A stretch of DNA of 64,000 nt from JBBROS01 sp038229135. Its GTDB lineage: Bacteria; Pseudomonadota; Alphaproteobacteria; Acetobacterales; Acetobacteraceae. The notes beneath the pieces are model-generated. The model was given only the letters and a program-made list of their open reading frames with translations. It searched no databases and had not been told where the DNA came from. Both the position numbers and the translations under genes were made by a program. How positions within the stretch are numbered: position 1 is the stretch's first letter; each line of letters starts with the position of its first letter. The stretch lies in NCBI GenBank assembly GCA_038229135.1, contig JBBROS010000009.1:34828-98827 (forward strand), read 5' to 3'. Below, in pieces: positions 33,473 through 41,943 of this stretch.

Positions 33473-33792
33473 CCGACGCCCTGGCCCCCATGCGGCTCGT
33501 CACGATCGTGGCCGAGGAGGTGCTGGCGCCGCGCCTGGTTGCGGCGGTGATGGCGGCGGGCGCCACCGGCTACACCACCAGCCCGGCGAGCGGCCTCGGC
33601 TCCCGCGGGCTGCGGAGCACCACGCTGGGGGGCGAGAACGTGCGCGTGGAGACGCTGGTGGCCCCGGCCGCAGCGGAGCGCCTCATGGCGGTGCTGGCCC
33701 GCGACTGGTTCCCGCACTACGCGGTCGTGGCCTGGGTGGCGGAGGTGGCCGTGGTGCGCGGGGAGAAATATGGCGCCAAGCTTCATGAGTGA
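33469..33792 (+). CDS. sbtB: SbtB-like PII signalling protein
   Basis: This 107-residue PII-like protein begins RLVTIVAEEVLAPRLVAAVMAAGATGYTTS, the ferredoxin-like fold of the PII superfamily. It has a T-loop-like stretch GLGSRGLRSTTLGGENVRVE. It is coupled to sbtA by an ATGA overlap. Cyanobacterial SbtB binds adenine nucleotides including cAMP and controls SbtA; the same role is inferred here. The canonical PII uridylylation tyrosine motif is absent. The end overlaps the start of the acetyltransferase gene by eight bases. Confidence 0.82.
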   Translation: MTDALAPMRLVTIVAEEVLAPRLVAAVMAAGATGYTTSPASGLGSRGLRSTTLGGENVRVETLVAPAAAERLMAVLARDWFPHYAVVAWVAEVAVVRGEKYGAKLHE

Positions 33793-34325
33793 GCTCCGGC
33801 TGGAGGCCCCGAGCCTCGCGTTGCTGCCGGAGTACGAGGCGGCGGTGCGCCGCGGCTGGTCGGCCAGCAACGCGCGCGACGTGAGCGGGGAGCAGCTCGC
33901 CGCGATCGAGGCGGACCCGGTGGCCTTCATCGACGCGTTCACCTGGCGCGAGGGCTCCATGGTCGCTCTGCCGCAGGGCGTGATGCCGCGCCTGCCCGGT
34001 GCCACGTTCTGGCTCATGGAGAACGGGTTCTGCGGAGCCATCAACCTGCGCTACCAGCCCGGCACCGAGGACCTGCCCCCTCATGTGAGCGGGCACGTGG
34101 GCTACGCCGTGGTGCCCTGGCGGCGGCGGGAGAGGGTCGCGACCCGGGCGCTGCGGCTGCTGCTGCCCATCGCGCGGGCCGCCGGGGCTGGAGCGGGTGC
34201 GGCTGACGGCCGACGAGGACAACGTCCCCTCGCACGTCGTGATCGAGGCGGCAGGGGGCGTGCCGGACGGAGTGGCGGACGGCAAGGCCCTGTACTGGGT
34301 GCGGACGTCAGGCTGGCCCGAGTAG
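33785..34325 (+). pseudogene. GNAT acetyltransferase with a frameshift
   Basis: The reading frame from ATG 33785 encodes a GNAT-type N-acetyltransferase: MSELRLEAPSLALLPEYEAA, GAINLRYQPGTED and HVSGHVGYAVVPWRRRE with the acetyl-CoA loop. At the GGGG run 34184-34187 the frame breaks after PIARAAG. Dropping one G restores LERVRLTADEDNVPSHVVIEA and ends at DGKALYWVRTSGWPE with a stop at 34323-34325, exactly the family C-terminus. Unshifted, the frame runs as Arg/Gly-rich nonsense to 34507, antisense to thiM. It is either a real pseudogene or a single-base assembly error in a homopolymer. The corrected end overlaps the convergent thiM by 18 bases. Confidence 0.8.
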
Positions 34326-35063
34326 GTCGGGGTCGGCGAGGGCGTCGACCAGGGCCACGGCGAGGCTGGCCGGGCCGGCAGCGTGCGCCATCGCCCGCTC
34401 GCCGGCACGGGCGAACAAGGTGCAGGCCGCGATGGCTGCAGGCAGCCGCGGCGCCACCGCGGCGCAGGCGGCCGCGACGGCGCTCAGGGTGCACCCCAGG
34501 CCGCTGATCCGCGCCATGAGCGCGGTGCCGCCCGGGATGAGGTGCATCGCTGCCCCGTCCGTCACATGATCGACCGCGCCCGTCATGGCCACCACGGCGC
34601 CGCTGGCCCGCGCGAAGGCCCGCATCGCTGCCAGCGCGGCGGCGGCGGGCGCCGTGCTCTCTGGCCCACGCCCGGTGCCGACGCCCTCGGCGAGCGCCAG
34701 CACCTCGGACGCGTTGGCCCGCACGATGCACGGGCAGGAGGCGAGCAGGCCGCACGCGAACTCGCGCCGTGCAGGGATGGAGCCGGCGGCCACCGGATCC
34801 AGCACCCAGGGCCGCCCTGCCAGCATGGCCGCCTCCACGGCAACGCGGATGGCCGTGGCGCGCCCTGGCGTGAGCGACCCGAGGTTGGCCAGCACGGCAT
34901 CCGGCCGGAATGCGGCCGCCTCGTCGGCATCCTCCACCATGGCCGGGACGGCGCCCACCGCCAGGAGTGCGTTCGCCGACAGCGCGGCCGCCACCGGATT
35001 GGTCAGCACATGCACGAGCGGCGCACGGGCGCGCACGAGGCGGATCAACGCGGCAGGGAGCAT
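34308..35063 (-). CDS. thiM: Hydroxyethylthiazole kinase
   Basis: ThiM phosphorylates 4-methyl-5-(2-hydroxyethyl)thiazole in thiamine salvage. The 251-residue ribokinase-like protein has the N-terminal motif VHVLTNPVAAALSANALLAVGAVPAM, NLGSLTPGRATAIRVAVEAA, VLDPVAAG, IVRANASEVLALA and the anion-hole/catalytic loop ISGLGCTLSAVAAA. The usual ThiM loop reads TGxGC[MT]L, and the GCT here fits. No thiD, thiE or TPP riboswitch is adjacent. It overlaps the end of the corrected acetyltransferase frame. Confidence 0.9.
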   Translation of the reverse strand: MLPAALIRLVRARAPLVHVLTNPVAAALSANALLAVGAVPAMVEDADEAAAFRPDAVLANLGSLTPGRATAIRVAVEAAMLAGRPWVLDPVAAGSIPARREFACGLLASCPCIVRANASEVLALAEGVGTGRGPESTAPAAAALAAMRAFARASGAVVAMTGAVDHVTDGAAMHLIPGGTALMARISGLGCTLSAVAAACAAVAPRLPAAIAACTLFARAGERAMAHAAGPASLAVALVDALADPDLLGPA

Positions 35064-35158
35064 TTGCCCGTGTTAGCGCAGCCGGGCGCGTCGTGGCGAG
35101 GGCCGCCGGGGCCGAGGGCTAGGGCGGGCGGGAACGGGGGCGAGAGCGTGCGGCCCCG

Positions 35159-36094
35159 TCAAAGCGCCAGCGACCGGTTCGGCTCGCGCCCGGTGCCGCG
35201 GACGACGAGGCGGTCGGGGTAGACCTCGACCACGCTGAACGCGGTGGTGTCGGGCGTGTCGACCATGCCGCAGAAGTTCACGTAGTGCGTGGTGCCCGAC
35301 TGCCCGTAATTGCCGGCGTGATTGTGGCCGTTGAGGTAGGCCACCACGTTCGGGAAGCGCCCGAGCGTCTCCACCAGCCGGACGTCGTCCAGCATGTTCG
35401 CGTCGCGCGCGGGGAACACGGGGTAGTGGCCCATGACGATGGTGCGCTCGCCCGCGGCCTTGGCGGCCTCGAGCGTGGTCTCGAGCCAGGTGAACTGCGC
35501 GTCGGACATGCCGCCGTTATAGGGCTTGGCGTTGATGGCGCCGCGCGCCTGCATGCTGGCCAGGCGCTCCGTGGCCGCCCGGTGCGTGGGGCTGCCGGGC
35601 GGGGCGGAGAAGAGCGAGACCTCGTTCTGGTCGAGCACGACGAAGCGATAGCCGGCACCCTGGAAGCTGTAATGCGCCCCTCGCGTCAGGCCGGTGGTGC
35701 GGTGCACCGAGGTGAGGTAGTCGGGCGCCACGGAATAGTCGTGGTTGCCGAGCAGGAAGAAGCGTTCGGCCTTGAGCTGGTCATACAACGGCAGCACGTG
35801 GCCGAAGCTCTCCCAATGCCGGTCGATGATGTCGCCGAGGGTCACGACGAAGGCGAGGTCTTCCTTGTTGAGCGTGGCGATGGCCTCGCTGAGCTTCCAC
35901 AGCGTGTTGCCGTAGTAGCGCTTGAGGGTGAGGTTCGGCACCACGGGGGCGTATTGCGGGTCCGCGATCACGCCGAACCGGAAGAGCGGTGCGCCGGGCG
36001 TAGCGATGCCCTGGGCTGCAGCGAAGCCTGGGAACTGCGCGAGCAGGGCGGAGGCGCCGCCGAATTGCAGCGTTGTGCGTCGGGTCGGTGCCAT
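35159..36094 (-). CDS. Secreted calcineurin-like metallophosphoesterase (ADPRibase-Mn-like)
   Basis: This 311-residue dimetal phosphoesterase has an N-terminal twin-arginine-like signal (RRTTLQFGGASALLAQFPGFAAA), so it should act outside the cytoplasm. Metal-binding motifs in order are FGVIADPQYA, VTLGDIIDRHW, LLGNHDYSV, VMGHYPVFP and YLNGHNHAGNYG. DPQ instead of the usual DxH in the first motif is characteristic of the Mn-dependent ADP-ribose/CDP-alcohol diphosphatase group. The substrate is therefore likely a nucleotide diphosphate conjugate or phosphodiester. It is divergent from the peptide-type binding protein. Confidence 0.85.
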   Translation of the reverse strand: MAPTRRTTLQFGGASALLAQFPGFAAAQGIATPGAPLFRFGVIADPQYAPVVPNLTLKRYYGNTLWKLSEAIATLNKEDLAFVVTLGDIIDRHWESFGHVLPLYDQLKAERFFLLGNHDYSVAPDYLTSVHRTTGLTRGAHYSFQGAGYRFVVLDQNEVSLFSAPPGSPTHRAATERLASMQARGAINAKPYNGGMSDAQFTWLETTLEAAKAAGERTIVMGHYPVFPARDANMLDDVRLVETLGRFPNVVAYLNGHNHAGNYGQSGTTHYVNFCGMVDTPDTTAFSVVEVYPDRLVVRGTGREPNRSLAL

Positions 36095-36295
36095 GGCCTG
36101 TCTCCAGAACGTGCGACCATACGATCATGCGGCCGTGACCATCGGTCAGGCGGTTCGGTGACGGTTCGGCGACAACGGTGGGCCGCCTTTTGACTGGCAA
36201 TGCCCCATCCCGTGCGCCAATGTAGCGAAACGATCAAGTGTCGCCTGCATGCTTGGTCCCATGCCTGCCCCACCTACCGGATCAAGGACCGCTTC

Positions 36296-37873
36296 ATGCA
36301 CCGCCGCACGTTGCTCACCGCCGCCGCCCTCATCGCCGCCCCGCATGTCGCCCGCTCGCAGACTGCGCGCACCCTGCGCTTCATTCCGCAGGTGGACCCG
36401 TCCATTCTCGACCCCGTCACCACCAGCGCCTACATCGCGCGCAACCATGGCTATGCCGTGTTCGACACGCTGTTCGGCCTGGACAGCAGCTTCAACCCGC
36501 AACCGCAGATGGTGGACCAGGTGGCGACCGAGTCCGATGGCCTGCTGTGGCGCCTCCGGCTGCGGGACGGCTTGCGCTTCCACGACAACACGCCGGTCCT
36601 CGCGCGGGACTGCGTCGCCAGCATCCGGCGCTGGGGCAAGCGGGACGCATTCGGCCAGGCGCTGATGGCTGCGACCGACGAGATTGCGGCCGCCGACGAC
36701 CGAACGATCGTGTTCCGGCTGAAGCGGCCCTTCCCGCTGCTGCCGGCAGCGCTCGGCAAGGTGGCCAGCAACATGTGCCCGATGATGCCCGAGCGGCTGG
36801 CCATGACGGACCCGTTCACCAACATCACGGATGCGGTCGGGAGCGGCCCGTTCCGCTACATGGCCGAGGAACGGGTGCCGGGCGCGCGCACCGTCTACAC
36901 CCGTTTCGAAGGCTATGTGCCCCGCCCGAGCGGGACGCCGGATTGGACCAGCGGGCCGAAGGTCGCCTACGTGGACCGGGTCGAGCTGACGGTGATCCCG
37001 GATGCGTCGACGGCGTTCGCCGCGCTGAAGTCCGGCCAGATGGATTGGTGGCAGGAGCCGGCGCTGGACCTGGTGCCGGCCATGCGGCGCGAGCGTGGGA
37101 TCAACGTCGTGGATCTCGACCCCACGGGCGCGCCGGCCATGATGCGGTTCAACCATCTCCACCCCCCGTTCAACAACCCGGCCGTCCGCCGTGCGCTGCT
37201 CGGCGCCGTGAACCAGAGCGAGTTCATGGAGGCGGTGGCCGGGGCCGAACGCGAGTTGTGGAAGGACGGGACCGGGTTCTTCCCGACCGTCTCGCCGCTC
37301 GCCAACACCGCCGGGATGGGGGCCATCAAGGCCAAGCCCGACCTGGCCCGCGCGCGCGCCGACCTGGCTGCGGCCGGCTACAACGGCGAGCGCACGGTCG
37401 TGCTGGTGGCCACCGACCTTCCGGCCCTCGCGGCGATGGGCCTCGTGGGCGCGGACATGCTGAAGCGGGTCGGCATGAACGTGGACGTGCAGTCGATGGA
37501 TTGGGGCTCGGTCATCCAACGCCGCTCCAGCCGCGAGCCTGTCGACAAGGGTGGCTGGAGCGTCTTCTTCACCAGCTTCTTCGGCCTGGACCAGCTGACG
37601 CCGGCCGGGCACCTCGGGTTGCGCGGCAACGGGACCAACGGCTGGTTCGGCTGGTGCGACAGCCCGCAGCTCGAGACCCTGCGCGACGCCTGGTTCGCCG
37701 CACCCGACCTGCCGGCGCAAAAAGCGGTCGCGACCCGGATCCAGGAGCAGGCGTTCACCGACGTGCCCTACATCCCCTTGGGCGAATACTCGATCCCGAC
37801 CGCAATCCGGCGGGACATCACGGGCATGCAGAAAGGCATCCCGGTGTACTGGGGCCTCCGCAAGACGGCGTAG
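36296..37873 (+). CDS. ABC transporter substrate-binding protein, dipeptide/oligopeptide family 5
   Basis: This 525-residue SBP_bac_5 protein has a twin-arginine-like signal (MHRRTLLTAAALIAAPHVARSQ). Family motifs are RFIPQVDPSILDPVTTSAY, WRLRLRDGLRFHDNTPV, SGPFRYMAEERVPGAR, RFNHLHPPFNNPAVRRALL and PYIPLGEYSIPTA. An AAGGA site precedes ATG 36296. No permease or ATPase genes adjoin it; it stands alone between the divergent metallophosphoesterase and the convergent M20 gene, against which it ends without a gap. The ligand (peptide, nickel, opine or other) is not deducible. Confidence 0.88.
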   Translation: MHRRTLLTAAALIAAPHVARSQTARTLRFIPQVDPSILDPVTTSAYIARNHGYAVFDTLFGLDSSFNPQPQMVDQVATESDGLLWRLRLRDGLRFHDNTPVLARDCVASIRRWGKRDAFGQALMAATDEIAAADDRTIVFRLKRPFPLLPAALGKVASNMCPMMPERLAMTDPFTNITDAVGSGPFRYMAEERVPGARTVYTRFEGYVPRPSGTPDWTSGPKVAYVDRVELTVIPDASTAFAALKSGQMDWWQEPALDLVPAMRRERGINVVDLDPTGAPAMMRFNHLHPPFNNPAVRRALLGAVNQSEFMEAVAGAERELWKDGTGFFPTVSPLANTAGMGAIKAKPDLARARADLAAAGYNGERTVVLVATDLPALAAMGLVGADMLKRVGMNVDVQSMDWGSVIQRRSSREPVDKGGWSVFFTSFFGLDQLTPAGHLGLRGNGTNGWFGWCDSPQLETLRDAWFAAPDLPAQKAVATRIQEQAFTDVPYIPLGEYSIPTAIRRDITGMQKGIPVYWGLRKTA

Positions 37874-39130
37874 CTACCGTCCGGCCAGGTAGCGCCAGGC
37901 GGACACGGCGTGGGTGCGGACGACGTGGAGGAACTCCTCCACGTCCACCCCCTCGTCCGGCCCGCCCATGCCGGCCGGGGAGGGGCCGTAGACGAACGCC
38001 GGCACCCCACGGCGGCGCCAGAAACGCGCATCCGTACCCCCGAGCGAGACGATGGGCGGCGGCCGGAACCCCAGCAGGCCCTGCACGCTGTCCTGCAGGA
38101 TGCCGACCATCGGGTGCGCCGGGTCGGAGAACGTCGGGTCCACGGCGGCATGGGTGGGCCATTCGATCGACACGCCCGGAAAGCCGGCGGTGATCCGTTC
38201 GACCTTCGCGCGCATCTCATCCTGCGTGACGCCGATCGGCAGGCGGATGTCGGCGGTGAAGGAGCAGTCGCCCGGCAGCATGTTGACCGCCACACCGCCT
38301 TCGATCCGTCCGATGTTGAGCGTGGCGCGCCCTGCCACGTCGGCGGCGCCCGCGCCCAGCCCGCGCTCGATGGCGGCAACCACGTCGGGCCGGGCCAGCA
38401 GCCCCGCTACCGCGTCCGGCATGATGGCGCGCACGCCTTCCACCTCGGCCAGGGCGACGATGAGCGCTGCGGCGGTCCGCGTCGCGCTGGCGGACAAATG
38501 CGGGTATGCCCCGTGGCCGCCCGGCGTGCGGACGCGGATCGTCATCCAGCACATCGCCTTTTCCGCGAAGCGCAGCGTGTGGATGGACGAGGGCTCGCCG
38601 TTCAGCAGGCAGTCGCCCAGGACGTCGGCGGCCAGGTGCTCGGTCAGGTAGTCGGCACCCCAGCGCCCCCCGGTCTCCTCGTCCGAGACGATGGTCAGCG
38701 TCAGCCGGCCCGGCACGTCGCCGATCAGTTGCGCGAGGTAGAGGTAGGTGAAGAGGGACGCCGTGGTGCCCGCCTTCATGTCCACGGTGCCGCGGCCCCA
38801 CACCCGTCCTGCATCCAGCTCGCCGCCCAGCGGGTCCCGCGTCCAGCGCGCCCGGTCGCCGATGGGGAACACGTCGAGGTGGCCGTTGAGCACCAGGTGC
38901 CGCGCCGGCGCCGGGCCGGCCACGCTGGCCACGAGGTTGGGCTTGTCCGCGTGCGGGGCCACCGTGCGGAACGGGAGGTTCGCAGCATCCAGCATCCCGG
39001 CCACGAGGTCCGCGCCGCGGCGCGTGTCGCCGGGCGGGTTGCAGGTGTCGATGCGGGTGAAGTCTCGCAGGAAGCCGAGCAGGCGGTCGCGGTCCCGCTC
39101 GATCCAGCGGAGGATGGTCTCGGCGGACAT
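37874..39130 (-). CDS. M20 family deacylase (ArgE/DapE-like)
   Basis: This 418-residue dizinc amidohydrolase has catalytic motifs VLNGHLDVFPIGD (His and general-base Asp), WGRGTVDMKAG (bridging Asp), VSDEETGGRWG (Glu pair) and SLGGTDARFWRRRGVPAF near the end. PGGHGAYPHLSASA lies in the dimerisation domain. ArgE, DapE and related N-acyl amino acid deacylases share these. It is coupled to the imidazolonepropionase gene upstream by TGATG, which suggests a substrate linked to histidine or N-acyl-glutamate breakdown. That is inference. The longer upstream frame is antisense-like and not used. Confidence 0.85.
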   Translation of the reverse strand: MSAETILRWIERDRDRLLGFLRDFTRIDTCNPPGDTRRGADLVAGMLDAANLPFRTVAPHADKPNLVASVAGPAPARHLVLNGHLDVFPIGDRARWTRDPLGGELDAGRVWGRGTVDMKAGTTASLFTYLYLAQLIGDVPGRLTLTIVSDEETGGRWGADYLTEHLAADVLGDCLLNGEPSSIHTLRFAEKAMCWMTIRVRTPGGHGAYPHLSASATRTAAALIVALAEVEGVRAIMPDAVAGLLARPDVVAAIERGLGAGAADVAGRATLNIGRIEGGVAVNMLPGDCSFTADIRLPIGVTQDEMRAKVERITAGFPGVSIEWPTHAAVDPTFSDPAHPMVGILQDSVQGLLGFRPPPIVSLGGTDARFWRRRGVPAFVYGPSPAGMGGPDEGVDVEEFLHVVRTHAVSAWRYLAGR

Positions 39131-40380
39131 CAGCTCACCACGAGGCTGGGCGCGGACGCGCGGAAGACGGTGTCGCCCCCGCGGACGACGGCGTGGACGG
39201 GACTCCAGGCGATGCGGTAGGGCAGCTCGGCCGGGTGGCTCAACTCCCACAGCACGAGGTCGGCGCGCTTGCCGGGGGCCAGGGTGCCGCGGTCCGCAAG
39301 CAGGCCCAGCGCCCGCGCCGCCTCCCGCGTGAAGCCGGCCACCGCCTCCTCCGACGTCATGCGGAACAGGGTGCAGCCGAGGTTCATGATGGCCGTGGGC
39401 ATCAGGCAGGGCGAGCTGGACGGGTTGTTGTTGGTTGCGAGCGCCATGGGCACGCCGTGTTCGCGGAGCAGCGCCACCGGGGGCTTCTGCACTTCGAACA
39501 GGGTGTAGTTCGCGCCGGGCAGCAGCAGGGCCACCGTGCCCGCCGCGGCCATGGCCCGCACGCCCGCCTCGTCCACGTATTCGACATGTGCTGCGGACAA
39601 CGCGCCGTGCCGTGCCGCCAAGGCAGCGGCGCCGGCCATGGAATACTGGTCCGCATGCAGCGTGACCGGCAGGCCGTGCGCGGCGGCGGCCTGGAACATG
39701 CGGCTGGTCTGCGCGTGGGTGAAGCCGCGGAAGGCCGGCGTGTCGCAATATGCGTCCACCATGTCCACCAGGCCCTCCGCCACCGCGGCGGGCAGCACCG
39801 CGTCGCAGAGGTAGGCGATGTACTCGTCCGCCCGGCCCTCGAACTCCGGCGGCAGGCCGTGCGCGCCCATGAACGTGCTGACCACGCCCACCGGCATGCG
39901 GCGGCCGATGGCACGGGAGGCGCGCAGGATCCGCAGCTCCGTCTCGAGATCCAGGCCGTAGCCGGACTTGCTCTCGAGCGTGGTTACGCCGTTGCCGATC
40001 AGCGCGGACACGCGCCGGGCCGACTGCTCGAACAGCGCCGCGTCGTCGGCCGCGCGGGTGGTCAGCATGGTGCCGCGGACGCCGCCATTCACCCGCACCA
40101 GGTCGTCGCGCGTGGCGCCGGCCAGCCGCAACTCCCAGTCACCACGGCGTTCGCCGGCATGGACCACGTGGGTGTGGGGGTCGCACAGGCCCGGCGTCAG
40201 CACCATCCCGGCGCAATCCACGACCTCGGCCGCGTCCCGGTGCGGCAGGTCGGCGGTCGGCCCGACCCAGGCGATCCGGCCATCCTTCGCCGCAACCGCG
40301 CCCGCCTCCACCAAGCCGAACGGCACCCCGCCCGGCTCCATCGAGGCCAGCTGGGCGTTGATCCAAAGTCGATCCCACAT
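39130..40380 (-). CDS. hutI: Imidazolonepropionase-like amidohydrolase
   Basis: HutI hydrolyses imidazolone-5-propionate to N-formimino-glutamate, the third step of histidine degradation. The 416-residue protein shows the metal-binding CDPHTHVVHAG, NGGVRGTMLTTRAA, TLESKSGYGLDLETELRIL, VSTFMGAHGLPPEF and LHADQYSMAGAAALA, all HutI signatures. One point is odd: the strand-8 motif normally ATDxNPG is here ATNNNPSSSP. The usual metal/catalytic Asp is therefore Asn317. hutU and hutH are not nearby; the partner is an M20 deacylase. It may be a true HutI variant or a paralogue with another substrate. Confidence 0.82.
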   Translation of the reverse strand: MWDRLWINAQLASMEPGGVPFGLVEAGAVAAKDGRIAWVGPTADLPHRDAAEVVDCAGMVLTPGLCDPHTHVVHAGERRGDWELRLAGATRDDLVRVNGGVRGTMLTTRAADDAALFEQSARRVSALIGNGVTTLESKSGYGLDLETELRILRASRAIGRRMPVGVVSTFMGAHGLPPEFEGRADEYIAYLCDAVLPAAVAEGLVDMVDAYCDTPAFRGFTHAQTSRMFQAAAAHGLPVTLHADQYSMAGAAALAARHGALSAAHVEYVDEAGVRAMAAAGTVALLLPGANYTLFEVQKPPVALLREHGVPMALATNNNPSSSPCLMPTAIMNLGCTLFRMTSEEAVAGFTREAARALGLLADRGTLAPGKRADLVLWELSHPAELPYRIAWSPVHAVVRGGDTVFRASAPSLVVS

Positions 40381-40441
40381 CGGCGCGCTCCCTAGAACAC
40401 GGACGTTTTAGGACGGTTTGGAGCAACACGGGAGGGCATGA

Positions 40442-40527
40442 TGGTGGAGGGGGCTGGATTCGAACCAGCGTAGGCGTACGCCAGCGGATTTACAGTCCGC
40501 CCCCTTTAGCCACTCGGGCACCCCTCC
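40442..40527 (-). tRNA. tRNA-Tyr (GTA)
   Basis: The minus strand folds as an 86-base class II tRNA. The acceptor GGAGGGG pairs with CCCCTCC, with an encoded ACCA end. The D-arm is around GAGTGGCTAAAGG, and the anticodon loop CTGTAAA carries GTA. A long variable arm (GCGTACGCC) and the TTCGAATC T-loop follow. The long variable arm and GTA anticodon identify tyrosine. Confidence 0.96.
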
Positions 40528-40623
40528 ATGGGAGCGGGCGGGTTAGCGCCCGAGATGGGGGCTTGTCAACGCGCCCGGCGAGGGAAGGATGGCAAGCGGG
40601 GCCTGGGCGGCTATAAGCGGGGG

Positions 40624-41943
40624 ATGAGAATGAAACCGCCTGGGCCGCCTTCGGGGACGTTTGGTGGGCGCGCCCCCACGCGTGAGGGGCCGCCCCGTGA
40701 CAGGGCGGGCCGTGATGCGCCCACCCGTGATGGGCCCGCCCGCGAGGCGCCCGCCCGCGATGCGCCCACCGGTGATGCGTCTGCCCGGGGAGCACCTGCG
40801 CGGGGTGGGCCTCCACGGGGTGCGCCTTCAAGGGGTGCGCCTTCGCAGGGTGCGCCTTTGCGGGGTGCGCCTTTGCGGGGTGCGCCTCCGGGGGGTGCGC
40901 CTCCGGGGGATGGCACGCGCCCGGGGGATGGTACGCGCCCGGCCGCGCCGCAGCGCACGCGGATGTCGCCGCCCGATCGGGCTCGCGCGGGTCCGCGGCC
41001 GAGCCGGCCGCCGGAGCCTGGGGAGGAGCGCAAGCCGCCGCGGGTGGTGCGCCCGGTGCCGCCGCGGCCCGCTGCCGATGCCCGGGCACCCGAGCCTCGG
41101 CTGGCGCCGCTCGTGGCGTCGCGGCCCGTGCTGGGGCCGGACACGCTGCGGGCGCCGAAGGCCGAGGCGCGGCCGAGCGAGCCGCAGCCGCATCGCGGAG
41201 AAGGGCGTGCGGCGCCGCGGGGCAGCGTGTGGCTTCACGGGATCCATGCCGTGGCGGCCGCGCTCCAGAACCCGGCGCGGCGCCTGAAGCGCCTCGTGCT
41301 GACCGAGGAGGCCGAGGCTGCGCTCGCCGCCCGCGTGGGGCAGCCCTGGCCGCTCGTGCCCGAGCGGATGGACCGCACCCGGCTCGATGCGCTGCTGGGC
41401 CGCGACACCGTGCACCAGGGCGTGGGGCTGCTGGCCGACCTGCTGACCCCGCCTTCGCTGGCCGCCGTGCTGCTGCAGCCCGGCCCGGTGCTGGTGCTGG
41501 ACCAGGTGACGGACCCGCGCAACGTGGGCGCCGTGCTCCGCAGCGCCGCGGCCTTCGGCTGTGCCGCCGTGGTGCTGCAGGAGCGCAACGCACCGGAGGA
41601 GACGGGGGTGATGGCCAAGGCCGCCTCGGGCGCGCTCGAGACGGTGCCGTTGTTGCGGGCCGTCAACCTGGCCCGCACGCTGGTGGCGCTGAAGGCGGCC
41701 GGGCTGTGGGTGATCGGCCTCGAGGCCGGGGCGGCCCGGCTGCGCGGCACGGACCTGGCCGAGCGGCGCGTGGCGCTCGTGCTGGGCGCCGAGGGCGACG
41801 GCATGCGGCGCCTCACGCGGGAGACGTGCGACGAGCTGGTGGGGCTTGCCATGCCCGGAGTGAAGGACGGGGGGAGCATGGAGAGCCTGAACGTGTCGGC
41901 GGCCGCGACCCTCGCGCTGTATGAACTGACGCGGCCGGCATGA
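40624..41943 (+). CDS. rlmB: SpoU-family 23S rRNA 2'-O-methyltransferase (RlmB-like) with long repetitive N-terminus
   Basis: The C-terminal 240 residues are a complete TrmH/RlmB enzyme that 2'-O-methylates a guanosine of 23S rRNA. They comprise the substrate-binding domain (VWLHGIHAVAAALQNPAR) and the knotted SAM domain with VLDQVTDPRNVGAVLRSAAAFG, VALVLGAEGDGMRRLT and MPGVKDGGSMESLNVSAAATLALYE. The N-terminal 200 residues are low-complexity Arg/Pro/Gly/Ala sequence with seven GAPxR-type repeats (residues 61-95). Total length is 439, against about 245 in E. coli. The start at 40624 (MRMKPPGPP) is uncertain; 40630 is possible. The basic tail may bind rRNA. Confidence 0.9.
   Translation: MRMKPPGPPSGTFGGRAPTREGPPRDRAGRDAPTRDGPAREAPARDAPTGDASARGAPARGGPPRGAPSRGAPSQGAPLRGAPLRGAPPGGAPPGDGTRPGDGTRPAAPQRTRMSPPDRARAGPRPSRPPEPGEERKPPRVVRPVPPRPAADARAPEPRLAPLVASRPVLGPDTLRAPKAEARPSEPQPHRGEGRAAPRGSVWLHGIHAVAAALQNPARRLKRLVLTEEAEAALAARVGQPWPLVPERMDRTRLDALLGRDTVHQGVGLLADLLTPPSLAAVLLQPGPVLVLDQVTDPRNVGAVLRSAAAFGCAAVVLQERNAPEETGVMAKAASGALETVPLLRAVNLARTLVALKAAGLWVIGLEAGAARLRGTDLAERRVALVLGAEGDGMRRLTRETCDELVGLAMPGVKDGGSMESLNVSAAATLALYELTRPA
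40804..40908 (+). repeat. Seven 15-bp tandem repeats inside the rlmB-like gene
   Basis: Units of GGTGCGCCTTTGCGG and close variants run head to tail seven times in frame, encoding GGPPR, GAPSR, GAPSQ, GAPLR, GAPLR, GAPPG and GAPPG. The period is a multiple of three, so copy-number change would not break the gene. Confidence 0.9.

Noticed and set aside
36190..36223. TTGACT promoter for the peptide-type binding protein at 36296
   Set aside because: No acceptable -10 sequence was found at the proper distance.
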